From NCBI GenBank assembly GCA_963971405.1, contig OZ020484.1, forward strand, positions 33,316,770-33,380,769: DNA of 64,000 nucleotides, in the 5' to 3' direction. A program made the position numbers and the translations under genes. The stretch is from Psococerastis gibbosa. Its lineage: Eukaryota; Arthropoda; Insecta; Psocodea; Psocidae. The notes below the pieces were generated by a model that did no database searches, was not told where the DNA came from, and was given only the letters and a program-made list of their open reading frames with translations. Positions 1 to 14,000 of the stretch are shown here, one piece after another. Each line of letters opens with the position of its first letter. Position 1 is the stretch's first letter.

Positions 1-196
1 CTTCCTACAGACACTAGAAAAAACTATTAAGAAATTGATACAGCTGCAGGCTGAAATATTTCTTATAAATATAATATAAATATTTCTTTAACCGCGGTAT
101 GCATGCACTGCGTGCACGCATGCACCCTGTGCACGCATGCACCCTATACACGACACATTCAAAAATTGGCGCTCAATTTTCACTTTTGTGTATTAT

Positions 197-489
197 CAGG
201 GCTGGATTTATGTTTTCTCCACCCATGGGCATATGACAAGCTGCCGCCCCTACGCCCCCCGATACAACCCTTCCTAAAACTTTTACTAACCTTGCTTGGG
301 TATTTGAGAAAATATTATACAATTTTCTGAGAGCTCACTCACACAGCGCTGAGCGGCCGCCGCCTTCGTGCGTTAGCATCTTACTGCGCGCTCACCACCC
401 ACCAGCGCCCCTTCCAAAATGCTCAAAATTTTCCACATATTTGCCGCCCCTAAAATCTGCATGTTGCCCATGGGGTAAATCCGGCGCTG
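197..489. mobile_element. hAT-type MITE
   Basis: The ends are CAGGGCTGGATTTA and, reversed, CAGCGCCGGATTTA. The element is flanked by a perfect 8-bp target duplication TGTATTAT (189-196 and 490-497), the hAT signature. The interior has GC-rich segments and no coding capacity. Confidence 0.8.
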
Positions 490-2330
490 TGTATTATATA
501 CTTATAAATGTATTGAATATGTTTTTTTTTAAATTTAAATGTTAATAAATGAAATATATTTTTTCATCGTCATTTTGCCGCCCCTTCGGGGCGTTAAGGG
601 GGGGGGGGGTCATGACCCCCCTGACCCCCCCTCTGTTGCCACCACTGATAGATACAGGGTGTGTTCATCAGTTCATCGTTCATCAGGAAACTGGAAACTG
701 AAATCACAAGGCAACCCGACATGCTCAGTCGCCAGCAGATAGTTCAGTAACTGGTTATTAGTGGTTTGTGACCACTACAGACGCGTCCGCCGTGCTCAAC
801 ATAGCGTTATGTATGGCGTCTAATTAAATTACAAAGGAGGTTACTCAAAGTGAACAGGTTAACAATACGCGCCTCTGATCAGTTTTTTCAGCACCATGTG
901 TAGATGGCCATAGTGTTTCTTATCTTTCAGTTGCTGGTCCATTTGGCACCATTTTAGGTTTCAGAGAAAAATCTATATTAATCTAACTAAAGTAAGCAGG
1001 TTAGCTATTGTCGGTTGTTATAACTATCGGAGGCAACGAGGCAGCGTTTTGTTTAGTGTGGCTTGACGCTCTGACCCGCATTACCAGTGCCCCTATTAAA
1101 TCGCGAGCCCTCACAAAGTGGTAGACAGGGGAATAGGGGGAAATCGACCCCCCCCCCCAAGTTTTTATAATAAATCAATAATGCAACGGTTAAGACATTG
1201 GAAATTACAGCTATTAAATACTAATGAGTAGCAAACTTTCAAAACGTCACCAATCCATGAAAATTAAAAATTGATTTTATCATCGATTTTCCATCTTGAA
1301 GATGAATTGAATCAGGATTGCAAATCAAAACAAAAACAAAACAAAATTTAACCCAGTCTTCTGAAGGGTTAAAATCGTATATTCCTGTTATAATAAAGCC
1401 GAAATAATTATGTTTTTCGTGTTTCCTGAACAATTTACGAAAATGGATTAGTGCCGTTTTGAAAGTTTGCTCCTCAAATCTACCCCGAAGCCAAGTCCTA
1501 GATGCGTTCCTGAGCCCTGTATTGGCTGTATTCTCCAGAAACTGTCAAAATGACCAGGTGTCAAATACAGCAGTCCCGGAGAACAGGACAAGAGCCTATC
1601 CATGCCATCACTGGACGCCCCACATCCATTTCCCATTTCAATACACTTCAAAGTTAGAGTAGCAATTTACAAGGGTCGACAGAGACAGTTTTGTGAAATC
1701 TCCGGTTATTACGAGTACAAGCTCTAACTGCAAAAATGTCCGCATGAATAAGCTAAGTTAATCATTCCGTCAATTTGTCCGATCTTTTTTTAAATATACC
1801 TGCAGGAGATTTGGCACAAGCTCTTATATACTTTATGGTTTTGGCACCATGTGTAAAATTTTTCATTTATTCCCGCTAAAGTCTGATACAGCTTCTGGCA
1901 CCATATATGCCATATATCAATACCTGCCTTAAATCCGAAAAATGTTACGAATCTTCAATAGCACTGTAGCAACAAGTAGAAGTCAGCCGTCGAAGTAGCA
2001 GCAACAAGTTCAGAAGGAGAACATTCACGGCAGAAATATCCATTTGTCTTCTTTTACGGCCTTTCTCCACATTTCCCCATTCCCTTGCCTCTCTCCCGCA
2101 CCATCTTCTTGAAGTGATCTTTATGAAATTCCCCAGTTTCATCACATCTGCTACTTTATAAGATATTTTATAAGTATTTTGATTTTACGCCAGTTTTATA
2201 GCATATTTGCTACCGTCCATATTGTTTGAGAGCATGATTTGTTGTGAAATTCTCTATATTTTCATATCATATCATCAATAGGCTACCTCTGGTCTACTTA
2301 CATTTAACTTATGATTTTGACGACTTACTG
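490..2330. other. No gene recognised
   Basis: Contains a poly(G) run near 600-612 followed by C-runs, a poly(C) run near 1147-1158, and two partial sequences around TTTGGCACCAT (about 936 and 1840). Short opposite-strand open frames at 1448-1662 show no family features. Confidence 0.4.
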
Positions 2331-2535
2331 TATAGTCCACGCAAAATGAGAAAAGTATGGACATGGAATATTTTGATCCTGTGCAACACTATAAAAATAT
2401 TCTTTGCACCATTTTGTGTTACCTTGTTGCATTTGATGCAAGGCATAACAAAAATTGTGCAAAGAACATTTTTACAGTGTTGCACAGGATCAAAACATTC
2501 CATGTCCATACTTTTCTCATTTTGCGAGGACTATA
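2331..2535. mobile_element. Mariner-like MITE, full copy
   Basis: A near-perfect foldback with arms of about 90 bp. The ends are TATAGTCC and GGACTATA, consistent with a TA target duplication. The same sequence recurs at 3927 (half) and 17498 (full). It is non-coding; the open frames across it are by-products of the inverted repeat. Confidence 0.75.
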
Positions 2536-2564
2536 ATAAGTAAAGTCTAAAGGAAAGTCTTTTC

Positions 2565-2940
2565 TACATCTTCTTCTTCTTCTCGTGCCCCTTCAACGTT
2601 GAAGATTGGCGATCATTTGAGCGAAATTCGCTCATGATGATTGTACAAGGGATGCCCCGAAGGACCTTTAATGCAGTGGTTTCCCGTTGCCTTCTGCATC
2701 ATTATGCCGTTGACTCCTCTGTTGAATTCTTCCGCCTTTAGGGAGCTTTTTCTCTCCCATGGACAAAAGGGTGCCCATGCCCTAGCTCCAAGGAGCTAGG
2801 TGGGGGATCTTTAACCGGACCCCACTCGGTACTGCTTGGTCGGGGACTGCTTATTCATCTTATTCGCAGCTAACCATCATATCTGATGGCCGTTCACTAT
2901 CCGCCACCTGTGACCCCACTAGTAGCCTGCAGTTCAGCCC
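2565..2940 (-). mobile_element. SINE/LINE-tail family D (minus strand)
   Basis: Minus-strand reading ends in a GAAGAAGAAGA tail and contains GCAACGGGAAACCACTGC, shared with the plus-strand copy at 44283-44578. The interior is GC-richer than its flanks. Which LINE mobilises it is unknown. Confidence 0.5.
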
Positions 2941-3926
2941 TTTCCTGCATAGGATAACACAATGGAAAGAAATAACTTACATGGGCAATAATATTAGGTA
3001 TAGACTAGGCTACCATCTTAATATCAGGAGCTTGTTTGAAAACAAGGCCATAGATACCTAGTCCATTGTTTTGTCACAATGGGCAAAAAAAGGAACCGCA
3101 TATATGAAACAATGAACAGCAACTATTACCTATTATCTGCTGACAAACAATTCAATTCTCTTGCAAATAAATAAATAAATGTAGGCCTATACAAGTATAA
3201 ATAATGACTCTATTTTTTAGCTATCACCGTAGCGGAGTCCCTCTCTTACACTCAAGGGGTCAGCAACCAATACAGTAGTACAATTTACAAATTTTATCAA
3301 ATTGCTATTACCTTAGAACTAAATAAGCACTCACTCACACATACATACAAGCATGGGTGTTAATTCATGTATGTAGGCCTACGTAAATCAATTTCCATTC
3401 AATGGTGTTTATTTTGTATAATTTACACTTATTCCCGGATAAGATAATCTTGTACGTTGGCGCTAGAGCTGATGATAGACCTCTAATTGCCAGATATTTA
3501 TTCAGCCGATAAGTTAAGACTAATTTACTTTGAGATAACGCATTAAATGGTGTAACGAAAGGGGGCATTATTGTCATTGAACGCAATATCTCGTCAGCAA
3601 ACTTCAACAAAGTTTGCAGCATCTGGATGCTCCGCCCCTTAATCAACCTAGATGTCGCTCTAATGGAATTTTCCGATTAACAATAGAGGAGACATCTGAT
3701 GGGGCCTGAAGAATTTTCCAACTATGCAACTTCTATTGTTGGACCTGAGTACCTATTGTCAATTTTTATTACTGTATTATACGGTACACAGGTTAGCCTG
3801 GAAAGAAGACTTTATAGTCTTATTGTTCGCCTTTTGTTTTGTTTTTATTCAATAAAATCGTTTTCAATTTCAATTTCAATTTCAATTACACAACATAAGG
3901 AAAACAAAATAGCCATCAACAAATGT
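2941..3926. other. No gene recognised; short microsatellite
   Basis: Apart from a (TTTCAA)n tract near 3862-3890, no coding or repeat structure is visible. The open frames at 3365-3646 and 3699-3974 show no motif and the second runs into a MITE. Confidence 0.4.
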
Positions 3927-4018
3927 TATAGTCCACGCAAAATGAGAAAAGTATATGGACATGGAATGTTTTGATCCTGTGCAACACTATAAAAATATTC
4001 TTTGCACCATTTTGTGTT
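3927..4018. mobile_element. Mariner-like MITE, left half
   Basis: Matches the left arm of the 2331-2535 element up to the centre, where LINE sequence takes over. The ten bases ATTTTGTGTT at 4009-4018 recur at 4191-4200, marking the LINE's target duplication. Confidence 0.7.
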
Positions 4019-4190
4019 GGAAGACCAAGGCGAAGATGGGCGGACCAGTTCCAGGAGGACCTCCTTCGAGTTGGCGTCGAGGCAGCAGATTGGACTGCGG
4101 CTGCTTAGGATCGGCAAAGATGGAGGGAAATCGTCAGAGCGGCCAAAAGTCCCCCTGGGCTGATCGTGCCTAATTAAGTCAAGTAAGTCA
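4019..4190 (+). mobile_element. 5'-truncated LINE tail
   Basis: Reads as the C-terminal end of a LINE reverse-transcriptase protein: GRPRRRWADQFQEDLL, then the WREIVRAAK-type motif, followed by a short AAGTCAAGTAAGTCA tail. A 10-bp duplication ATTTTGTGTT brackets it (4009-4018, 4191-4200), so it is a target-primed insertion into the MITE. Confidence 0.7.
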
Positions 4191-4200
4191 ATTTTGTGTT

Positions 4201-4345
4201 GAATGAATGCATCCGATTGACCTCTTCAGTCGCCTCTGTAGGTAAGTACCCGCGTTGAGTTACGACACGTCTCCGATCGCATGGCGTGTAAAGACTCGCA
4301 CAAGTGCAAGCACGTTACCACCTGGCCGTCGAAGTCGATAATGGC
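4201..4345 (-). mobile_element. SINE family C, copy 1
   Basis: A GC-rich unit of about 145 bp; on the minus strand it contains GGCCAGGTGGTAACGTGC, which resembles a tRNA A box. Four more copies lie at 43130, 44702, 47440 and 47783. The B box is degenerate. Confidence 0.6.
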
Positions 4346-4911
4346 AATAAGGTCTTCAATATAAAACACAAAAGTTGGCAAAACACAAAATGTCATGTTT
4401 TATTCCCAAATATAGAAAATACTATACATCGATGTAGAGTACCTATAGAGTTGAGGAAAGTTTAAAGGAAATTGTTTGGGCCATTGTTATGAAATGCTTT
4501 TTAAGCGATTTGTTGCTATTTAAAATCCCTGGCCCTGAACAATGTGATTGCTTTTTTCTTGCGCGGTCACTGTCAGAGGATTTTTATACAAGTTCCTACA
4601 AAATTAATTTTGAACGGTTTAGCAGTAGTGACAGCTCAAGTTCTGCGCAGATACAGATGCCACTCTCAAATCCTCTTTTTCGGACTCAGGAGGCCTCAAC
4701 AATCACGGGAAACACAAAATCGATATCCCAAATATGGTCGATCTCAATAGACCCACTATGCTTCGTACGGTATATGAGGGAAGTAGAAGAGTAGAAGTGG
4801 CACTGAATACAAACGGACTGAATATTGTGTAAATAAATGAAATGTGGATGTGTACCGTAACCGCTGTATGTGGTATGAGCGCTAAAACGTATAAATGTAC
4901 ATGTCAATTAC

Positions 4912-5047
4912 CTTTTTTTCAGCCAGGTAGTCTGGGTCGACGACGACAACCCCTTCCAGTCTTTCCATTTCACGATCAGAAACAGCGAGATCGCGACTAT
5001 TTAGGTAGATGGTGAGCTTGTTGTTTGGAGATGACTTTTTAAATACC
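4912..5047 (-). CDS. Arrestin exon encoding the N-domain start
   Basis: The acceptor is tgttacag (ending 5048) and the donor gtaattg (from 4911). The 136 nt give one base plus 45 codons starting VFKKSSPNNKLTIYLNSRDL and ending GVVVVDPDYLAEKK. This matches the first two beta-strands and the GVVLVDPEYL strand of arrestins. The exon ends on a codon boundary, so the next should begin with the V-F-V strand. This is the anchor for calling the gene. Confidence 0.85.
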
Positions 5048-8000
5048 CTGTAACAGAACATACAGTAAGTACACTGATATAATTACGACATATAGACACA
5101 ACTTTAAACAGTGAATGACATAATTTATTATAACTTATGGTTTTTATTTGTATGAATGTGTGAATATGTGATTTTGAGTGCTTGTGGATGTGAATGTAAC
5201 GCTGTTTTGCATAAGGTATGACTTCATGTTACTCTTTTGATATACTGTATATCTTTGTACCTTATGTTAAAATAAAGTGAATATTTATGATTTATTTATT
5301 TATTTAATATACAGAGGCTAGCTGGATTAGCACCGCAGCACATGCACTGGAGTAGGAAGTAGTAGTAGTAATTTTTGAAGGATTTTTTTTATGGACCCAG
5401 GCCTACTTAAAGTGACCCATAGATCTCTTGTCTAATGCCAACGGCCCCATGGATTTCGGACATTATTTGTATGGAAACAGGTGAAAGGATGGCTTAACCA
5501 AGTACAGATACGGGTCTTGCAATGAAGTAGTTTCCTATTCTAAGGGGGTGGTTGTCTCCATAAGCTCAAATCAGTCAATATTAATCTATTTAGATTGCGA
5601 GGGACCAGGCGCGGATCTAGAATGAGACCAAGGAGGGGGCTAAGATTAAATACGAAATTATTTTTTGAAAAATTGGGCTGAAATATTGGGGTTATACGCA
5701 TTTTGAGAGCAATAAGGGTTCAATATTCCAGATAATTAATACAATCGAGTGCAAGGGGGGCCCGGGGGTCTCCCCCGGGAGAAAATTTGTGAAAAATAGG
5801 ATTGAAATAGTGGGGTTTTACGCATTTTGAGGAACCTAATGGGAGGGGGGCTATAGCCCCCATAGCCCCCCCCCCGTCAATCCGCGCCTGCGAGGGACCC
5901 AAGCTGAAGTACGCAGACCTTACTGCTCCCAGATTCTGTTGGCAGCCCTGTTTGTTGAATTGTTTATTTATTTTTACATTTGCTGCTATAACCTGTCCTT
6001 TGACATTTCCCACTACGTTTCACCAATATCTTAGCTTATGGTTAGGCGCTATCTATTCTATTTTATTATCGTTGAGACTTATAAGGTATATACGTATTTG
6101 AAAGTGTTGATATAGAAAATGTAGCCCAACTATAGGGCCCCTGAATGCAGCAGGCATAGTACAAGTTTAGAACCTAACGCTAGAGTTAGTTTTGCATTTA
6201 AATTAATTGAAAACAAACTTAAGCTTTATACATTATATTGTAGTATTATACGGCATACAGTATATAACACTGACATTAAATTAACTTTGGTTGAAGAGGT
6301 AACCTCCTCGTTATAACTGAAATTAGAGGATATAGAAGTAAGATAAGACGACGCCCCGGTTATGCGTAGTTTGTGGGTTCGAATCCCGCCAAGTCCATTT
6401 TTTTATATCCTCTAATTTAGGTTCCCAAGTGAAGCTGTCATTTTTTGTCTTTGCAAGTTCGAGGCATCGAATAATACTAAAGTTGACACTATAGAGTGAA
6501 TTAAACATTACCTCTTTTTCGCGCTGTGTAAATGTATCGTAATTAGTGGCAATTTAGGGTTATTTAGCACTTTAGCCCTGGGTAAGTTATCCTTTTTTTG
6601 CCTACTGCTGGTGCTATGGAATGGGGACAAAGAATATCCAGAGACTCTTATCAGATGGGTTGCCGTATCTGTAATTGAACAATCTGCCAAGTAAGGTAGC
6701 AAGTTATATTCGAACGATCCCTGATTACATTTTAAATGGTACTGTATTTCCATATAGCAAATTTTTTCCGTGCCCTGTGAGAGAATTCAAAATGACAGAA
6801 TTGTTTATTAATTACATAAATTTTGGAAAGCGCTTTCGCGATCATGCAATGCAAATTGGCAAAATTGCAAATATGAAAATGTATATTGATATCTACATAA
6901 AATGTATTACACCCAGGACATCTACAGTCCGAACAGAAATTACGAGTGTCTGTGTAATCCATGTTATTTTCTATTACTATACTCTGCTAGTCTTGGGTCC
7001 AATACACCCCCGGAAACCACTACCCCCCCCCCCCACGAAAAGTTTTTATTTTAGCAAGATTAAATCCCGACAATGTAATCGATTTTTTACCGCATTTCAA
7101 AATTACTCATAATAATCATGACAAATGGTGTGTCAGGGTGGTCTGGAACACCCTGTAATAAATAATCCCCCTAATAAATCTGCAGCCTGCGTTAAAGGTT
7201 CAAAATGGTGCCAAACCCAGAAAGAGAAATTAGGTATTCCTTTCAATTCATTTTCTCCTCTGTATAGAGAATATATCTCTAAAAAGTACAAAAGTAGTAG
7301 TATGGTAACTTATTACTTAAGTGAATGGGGAATGGACCCGTAAAATCCTCTGGAAATGATTGCCTGGTAGATTCACCTCAACCTTTCCACATGTGAAACA
7401 TCCTTCCCCGGTTTTCATTTCAGTAAGAGCAAAAATGAAAAATTGGTGTATATTCATTATTTTAACTCCTCGCAACTTCAATATTATCTTCACAGATCGT
7501 AAATATCGTGACTACTCTACTGTACAATGTTTTTAGACGTCGGTGGTTTTCCATCTTCTATTTAAATTTAAAGTTTCGCGCTTCTTTAAGGGTGAACCAC
7601 AGTCTATTATTTTTAAGAGAAAATGCGCAATGTCACATTTTCTATTAATGATATGACGAGAGTTGATGCAGTGAAAGAAATGCCCATCTACTTTGTTACT
7701 TTCAAGGATAGAGGGCTATGTAGGCCTACCCCCGAATATTTTACAGTTTGAATTCAATCAAATTCCTAAATTCCTACCGCAACAGGTTACAGTTTTTTTT
7801 TTTTTTTTTTTTTACACAAAAGCGTGTATTGGAAAATAACATAATAGTTTTCTCAAATTCCATATGTTTGGCTGCAACTTATTCACGGTAGTATAGAAAA
7901 TGGTAAGCTTATGAAACCAACCTAAAAGACTAAACTATTGGTGAAGGTTAGGGATGGCAATGATGTATTTTACAAAGGGTTTGTTGGGCTTACATTTTCT

Positions 8001-11000
8001 GCTGTGTTAATGGTCATTACAGGCATGGGCCTCATAGTCAACGAACAATTAGGGCAGAGCCCATTGCCAGGGGCTACATTTTGGGAATGGGTGCTACTCC
8101 CATCATCAGGCTAAGTCCTAATTGTCAGGAATTGAGAATTAGTTATTTGAATTTCGCGGGTTTTCTGTTGGTTTATTAGTAACTTAGTTATAATGTTGGT
8201 CACACTGTTTAGTTCGTAGAATTATGCTGGATGCCGAAGCGTTGAAGATGAGAATAAAATGATCTGAATTTAAAGTTAAATAAATAAGTTTCAAACAGTT
8301 TAAGATACGTTTATTGTTTAATCCCAGCAATTCACACTAATAAGGACTGATGGCGGCTTCTGGACGATTGAATCATTGCTCTTGTATTCTAAGCTGAATT
8401 ATTGAGTAACTCCGATCCCTTTGAGGATTCGAACTACCGTTCTACTAATCACTAATCATGATTAATCGTATCACGATATTAGGACGCAGAGGCGGACGCA
8501 GCGACCGGTACTGCGGGCAATTGCCCCACCCCCTTTTGGACAGCAGTTATATTCTTTGCCTCTAAAATCTAAGTGTTACTTCACTCAAAATTAGCAAAAC
8601 CTCACTATTTCAGCCCTATTTTTCAAAAAATGTCTCCCGGGGGAGACTCCCGGGCGCCCCTTGTCCACAATTATATTGATTCTTTGCAATATATACGCCT
8701 TATTACTCTCCAAATGCGTAAAACCTCACCATTTCGGCCCTATTTTTCAAAAAATTTCTCCCGGGGGGACAAATGCCTCCCCCTTTTATGAGGTCTGGGA
8801 CCGCCTCTGTTAGGACGGACCCCCAAGTAAAAATAGTTTAATATGCTTGCACCTCGTTGCGTATAATCATATCTGAGCCTGACCCCACTGACCAAAGCCA
8901 CCACGCTTAGCAGAAATAGCAACAAATATTGCCCGGATCGATGGTCTGATAGCTCTAAGCTACCTCGTGGTTTGAGAATTAATCCTAAATAATTTATCGT
9001 TCCCCCGTTCGCAAAATTGCTTCGAGATCATTAAAAAATTAAAAGTTTGACATTTGTATTTTGCTCGCAGCATTCTCTCTCTCAATCCGTCCGAATTCCT
9101 ACTTACTAAACTATTATTATTTAATTTCAAGTGAACAGAGAATTCGAGTTTAGCGATTGTCTTGGCCCCGGTATATACCCTCGGACGATTTCCGCCGTCG
9201 CGACTAGCCGACGATTTCTAGAAATATTATAATAAATGCTTTTACTCCTTTTTAAAAGACAATCAAAATAATATATATATACATTGTATATCATACCCTA
9301 CCCCAAATTATCATAAGGAATTGTGCTAGGGGAGGGAACATATCACTATACATAATCAAAAATAACAAAAACTTAGAGTTTTAGAAACACTTGTTATAAC
9401 TATAACCTGAATTAGTAAAACCCAAATAATCGTTAGGTTAATTACCTCTGACAGCAGGTCAATCCAAGAGATTGAGTATAGATTACAGCAGGCAAGAGTC
9501 GTTTTCAATAAAAAGTCGAAAATTTTTCAGTCTAAAAATATAAATATCAGACTCAGGAAAAGAATGCTTAAGTCTCTTGTGTGGAGCATTCTACTATATG
9601 GATGTGAAACATGGTGCACAAGCGAAAAATATGTCAAGAAAATAGAAGCATTCGAAGTGTGGTGTTATCGCCGCATTTTGAGAATACCTTGGCAAGACCA
9701 TGTAACTAATGAGGAAGTCCTAACCCAAATAAATGAAAAAAGGACCCTTATTTCAACCATATCCACTAGGAGGGCACGCTGGATCGGACACCTGCTTCGG
9801 CATGATGACTTAGTCAGCTGCGTCATTGAGGGGACCATGGAAGGTGTAAATCGACGGGGACGGCCACGAAATGAATATCGCCAAGCATTTAAAAATGATT
9901 TGGGTATAACGTCCTATGAGGAGCTGAAGAGGACACGTAAAAATCGTGGAGACTGGAGACATCGCTGCAATATATTGCAGCATCCGGCTGTAACATGAAG
10001 AGAGAGAAATAATCGTTAAGAAATTAACTTTGTCTAAGAAACCCACTATACATTGTAAATGTATCGTTGTAGGGAGACCTGGCCTTGATTAAAGAAACGG
10101 TCCGAGTTTACTCGAACATGATTTCCAATTTATCAATTAGTAGATAGAGGAAATGAGTACTTTCATGGTAAATAATATTCCTATAGTTCAATTTCGGACA
10201 TCACGGGGGGGGTTGGCTGGCCACCTGACGTCACTGGAGGTTAAGTAAATTCTAGATATAGGTCAGACATTACATTACATTACCACACAGCAATAATGGC
10301 AGGGCACGCAATGCATTTGACCGTGAATTTTCATTTTTTCAAAACATTTTTTTTTTTCACAAACCAAATAGTTTTTTTGGGAAAGCAACCTGTCCGGTTT
10401 CGTTACTCAATTCAACACCTAAAACATACCTGAAGGTAGAAATCATCGATAGAAAGGTGTCGCAGAAAAATTATTTTTTAGTCGTTTTTCATTAAAATTT
10501 AGTCATTTTTATTATTTTACCCCCAGAAGCAAACTATCAAGGGGCAAGCGACCCCCGCATTTTGTCAACATTAATAACGTATATAACGTAATATGTGAAT
10601 TTAAAAGAAATCGTTGGAGCCGTTTTTGAGAAATAATTTTTTTAGACGTTTTTTTTTGAGTTTTTTGAGATTAAACCCCCCCCCCCCCCAAATTGAGTTA
10701 GCCCAAAATATAAAAAAATGGTCTCGAGGCATGATTTTTGTGAACCTACATGCAAATTTTCATTAAAATCGGGCGAGTAGTTGCTCCGGAAATAGATGAA
10801 CAGACAGGCATACAGACAGACAGAGAGACAGAGCGACAGACAGACATTTCGTAAAAATCACTTTTTTGGGTTCCTGGGACCTCAAAACGTGTAATTCCGT
10901 TGAAATCTCGGAATCGAAAATTTCGACCATCACAAAGCTTTCCTTATACTACGCATAAATTGGAAAGCAATAATCTGCAGCAAGTTGATGGGTACCTACA

Positions 11001-14000
11001 GTGGCTAAGTAGTAGTAGTTGGTTGTAGATTTTTTTTCGGATCAAACCAGGAACGTACTAGTCTATGTAAACATAGAGCGACACTGTCATCAGTTTCTGC
11101 ATATTACTTATTAACAGTAGATACAAAAGAGGAAGGACGGTCAAGTACTGTACTATGTGTTCCTATTTTGGTCGTAAAGCCACCACGAAATTGTCTACCT
11201 AATATAGCCATAATTTGGCATAATCTGAAAATTGTAGGGGAGTATGAATTCAATGAAGGTTATTATTGGTCGGAATCAGCTGTCCTTATGTATAGGGTTA
11301 GGTACCAGATTTCCAATTTTCAATCCCGGGCAGAGAGAAAAATATATTTTTAATAGTTTTGAAAAATTTCATTTTAGCCAATCTAGAGAAAAAAAAGTGT
11401 TATAATTTTTTTTTTAAATCCAGTGCAACTTTGAAAGTTTATTTTGTTTTTGTTTGTTTTCCCAACGCCTGTTTTCAGCATTTCTGCTTAAGCAACCCTG
11501 TCAGCCTGGCTGGGGGAATGAGTCTGTTTATTGACTTGAGGCACACTGAGAGCAGACTCCTTCACCTCAGAGAGAAGGGAAGTTGACCGACGGGGTGAAC
11601 CTCCTGATAAATTGGTAGGTTCCGAACCAATTGGGGAATAGGTAGTATATAGTCACACGATTAATTCAGAAATGACCAGGACACGACACGCCCTTAGGCG
11701 CATATTCCACCAACGTCAACGTCAATAGTGATAGTAAATGTAGTATTGACGTGGTAGAAGACATTTTTAGACTGTCTTTAATGTATGCTACCACGTCAAT
11801 ACTACATTTACTATCACTATTGATGTTGGTGGAATAAGCGCCTTAGAATGACAGGTAATCTCAACGAGTTATCATGTCCCTCCGCATGTTCTCCTGACAA
11901 TGCTGTTCACACTACCATGATTGCTGCAGTTTGGAACAGGCTCTGTTCTGATGAATTCAACTTGGTACGGCAATACTTTTAAAGTAGGACATTCTACAGT
12001 ACTAATTTAAAAGAACCGGTCCGAGTTTACTCGAACATGCTTTCCAATTTATCAAAATTAGTAGATAGAGGAAATGAGAGAGGAAATGAGAGAGAGAGAA
12101 ATTTCATGGTAAATAATTTTCCTATGGATAAATTTCCGATATCTCGGGGGGGGGGGGGGGGGGTTTCCAGCTGACGTCACTGGAGGTGAGGTAAATTATA
12201 GATAGGTCAGACCAACACATTACCACACAGCAATAATGGCAGGGCACGCAATGCATTTGAGCGTGAATTTTCAATCAATTTTTCAAAAAAAAAAAAACAT
12301 TTTTTTGTACAAAACCAAATACTTTTCTGGGAAAGTAACCTGTCCGGTTTCGTTACTCAATTTAACACCTAAAACATACCTGAAAGTAGAAATCATCGAT
12401 AGAAAGGTTTCGCAGAAAAATTATTTTTTAGGCATTTTTCATGAAAATTTAGTTATTTTTATTTTTTTACCCCCAGAAGCAAACTATCAAGGGGCAAGCG
12501 ACCCCCCGCATTTTATCAACATCAATAGCAACTAAAATATATGTGAATTTAAAAGAAATCGTTAGAGCCGTTTTGGAGAAATAATTGTTTTAGACGTTTT
12601 TTTTTGGAGTTTTTTGAGAATAAAACCCCCCAAATTGAATTAGCCCAAATTTAAAAAAAATAGTCCCGAGGTATGATTTTTGTAAACCTTCATGCCAAAT
12701 TTCATCAAAATCGACCGAGTAGTTTGCCCGGAAATCGACGCACAGACCGACAGACATACAGACAGACATACAGACAGACAGAGCGACAGACAGACATTTC
12801 GTAAAAACCACTTTTTTTGGTTCCTGGGACCTCAAAACGTGTAATTTCGTTGAAATCTCGGAATCGGAATTTTCAACCATCACAAAGCTTTCCTTATACT
12901 ACGTATAAATTGGAAAGCAACTAGAAATTATTATGGTAAATTTAAAAAAAACATTTTGCCCACCTTGCATTTAAGCAGCATACTTCTCTTGGCTGACTAT
13001 AAGAAGAGCCTACGTTAAGAAGAATTTGCCCTTAATTATTTCTCTCGTAAACTTTTTGTTTCGAAATAACTTCAATGCTTAATGTTTCCTCCTGTTTCTA
13101 TTATAAAACTTTTGAAACTTATTTTTTTCATGAAGCACAATGTTAAAAATTAACATTAGTGAATTTCTCACGTTTTCTTTAAAATCCGTGTCTATTCCCG
13201 GCCGAATTCCCCCCCCCCCCGGAAATTTTCCGGACAGGGCATGACATCCCAGACTGTCCGGGAAAATCCTTGACCCCGGGTAACTTTACCATCAACAACC
13301 GGTTAGAGTTTACTCGAACATGCTTTCGAATTTATAAAGTATTAGATAGACATAATGTGTCATTTCATTGTAAATAATTTCCCTATGATCAAATTTCGGA
13401 TCCATCGGGGGGGGGGGAGAGAGGGGGGCTCCACCGCAATATATTAAAAACCCCTTAAAACTCAATTGCATATTCTGGAACGAACAGACCAATAGAGGAG
13501 GCTGTTTACAAACATGGCCAACTCCAAGTTGTAGAATTTTTCAGGAGAGTGGATTTTCTGTTGAAAATTGCATTAAGTTTATAGCTAACCCTAGACTTCT
13601 CAGCACTTCTGTGCGCAATCTGGCTGCTTTTGTCACTTTATTTTACAACGTGCAGGTGGACATTAAAATTTTCTGCAAGGTTGGATCAAAACCCCATTTT
13701 GTAAAAAAAAAAATGGAGTTGGCCACGTTTGTAACCAAGCTCCTCAATACATTGTAACAGTAGTAACGATAACAAGGCACGCAATGTATTGGAAAGTGAA
13801 TTTTCCATAATTTCTTCAAAAAAGAATTTTTTGCACAGAACCAAATTTTTTTTTTGGAAGACGACCTATTTGGTTTAGTTACTCTATATTGAACACCTAA
13901 AACATATCTGAAGGTAGAAATCATAGATACAAAGGTTCCGCAGAAAAGTTATTTTTTAGTCATTTTTCATGAAAATTGAGTTATTTTTATTTTTTTACCC

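Noticed and set aside
2244-2543. 99-codon frame over the 2331 MITE
   Set aside because: Explained by the MITE; the opposite strand gives a near-identical frame because the element is a palindrome.
1-4911. A further arrestin exon left of 4912
   Set aside because: I looked for a minus-strand exon starting with the V-F-V strand and F-R-Y-G-R motif and found none; the candidate acceptor near 1800 leads to a stop after nine codons.
6675-7112. 145-codon plus-strand open frame
   Set aside because: No motif, no splice context and AT-rich composition; overlapping minus-strand frames of similar length suggest chance.
12236-12535. Open frames recurring in F870 copies (for example at 12236-12535, 61782-61967)
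   Set aside because: They share peptide-like strings only because the DNA is repeated. Frames shift between copies and end at non-matching places, and no family motif is present.
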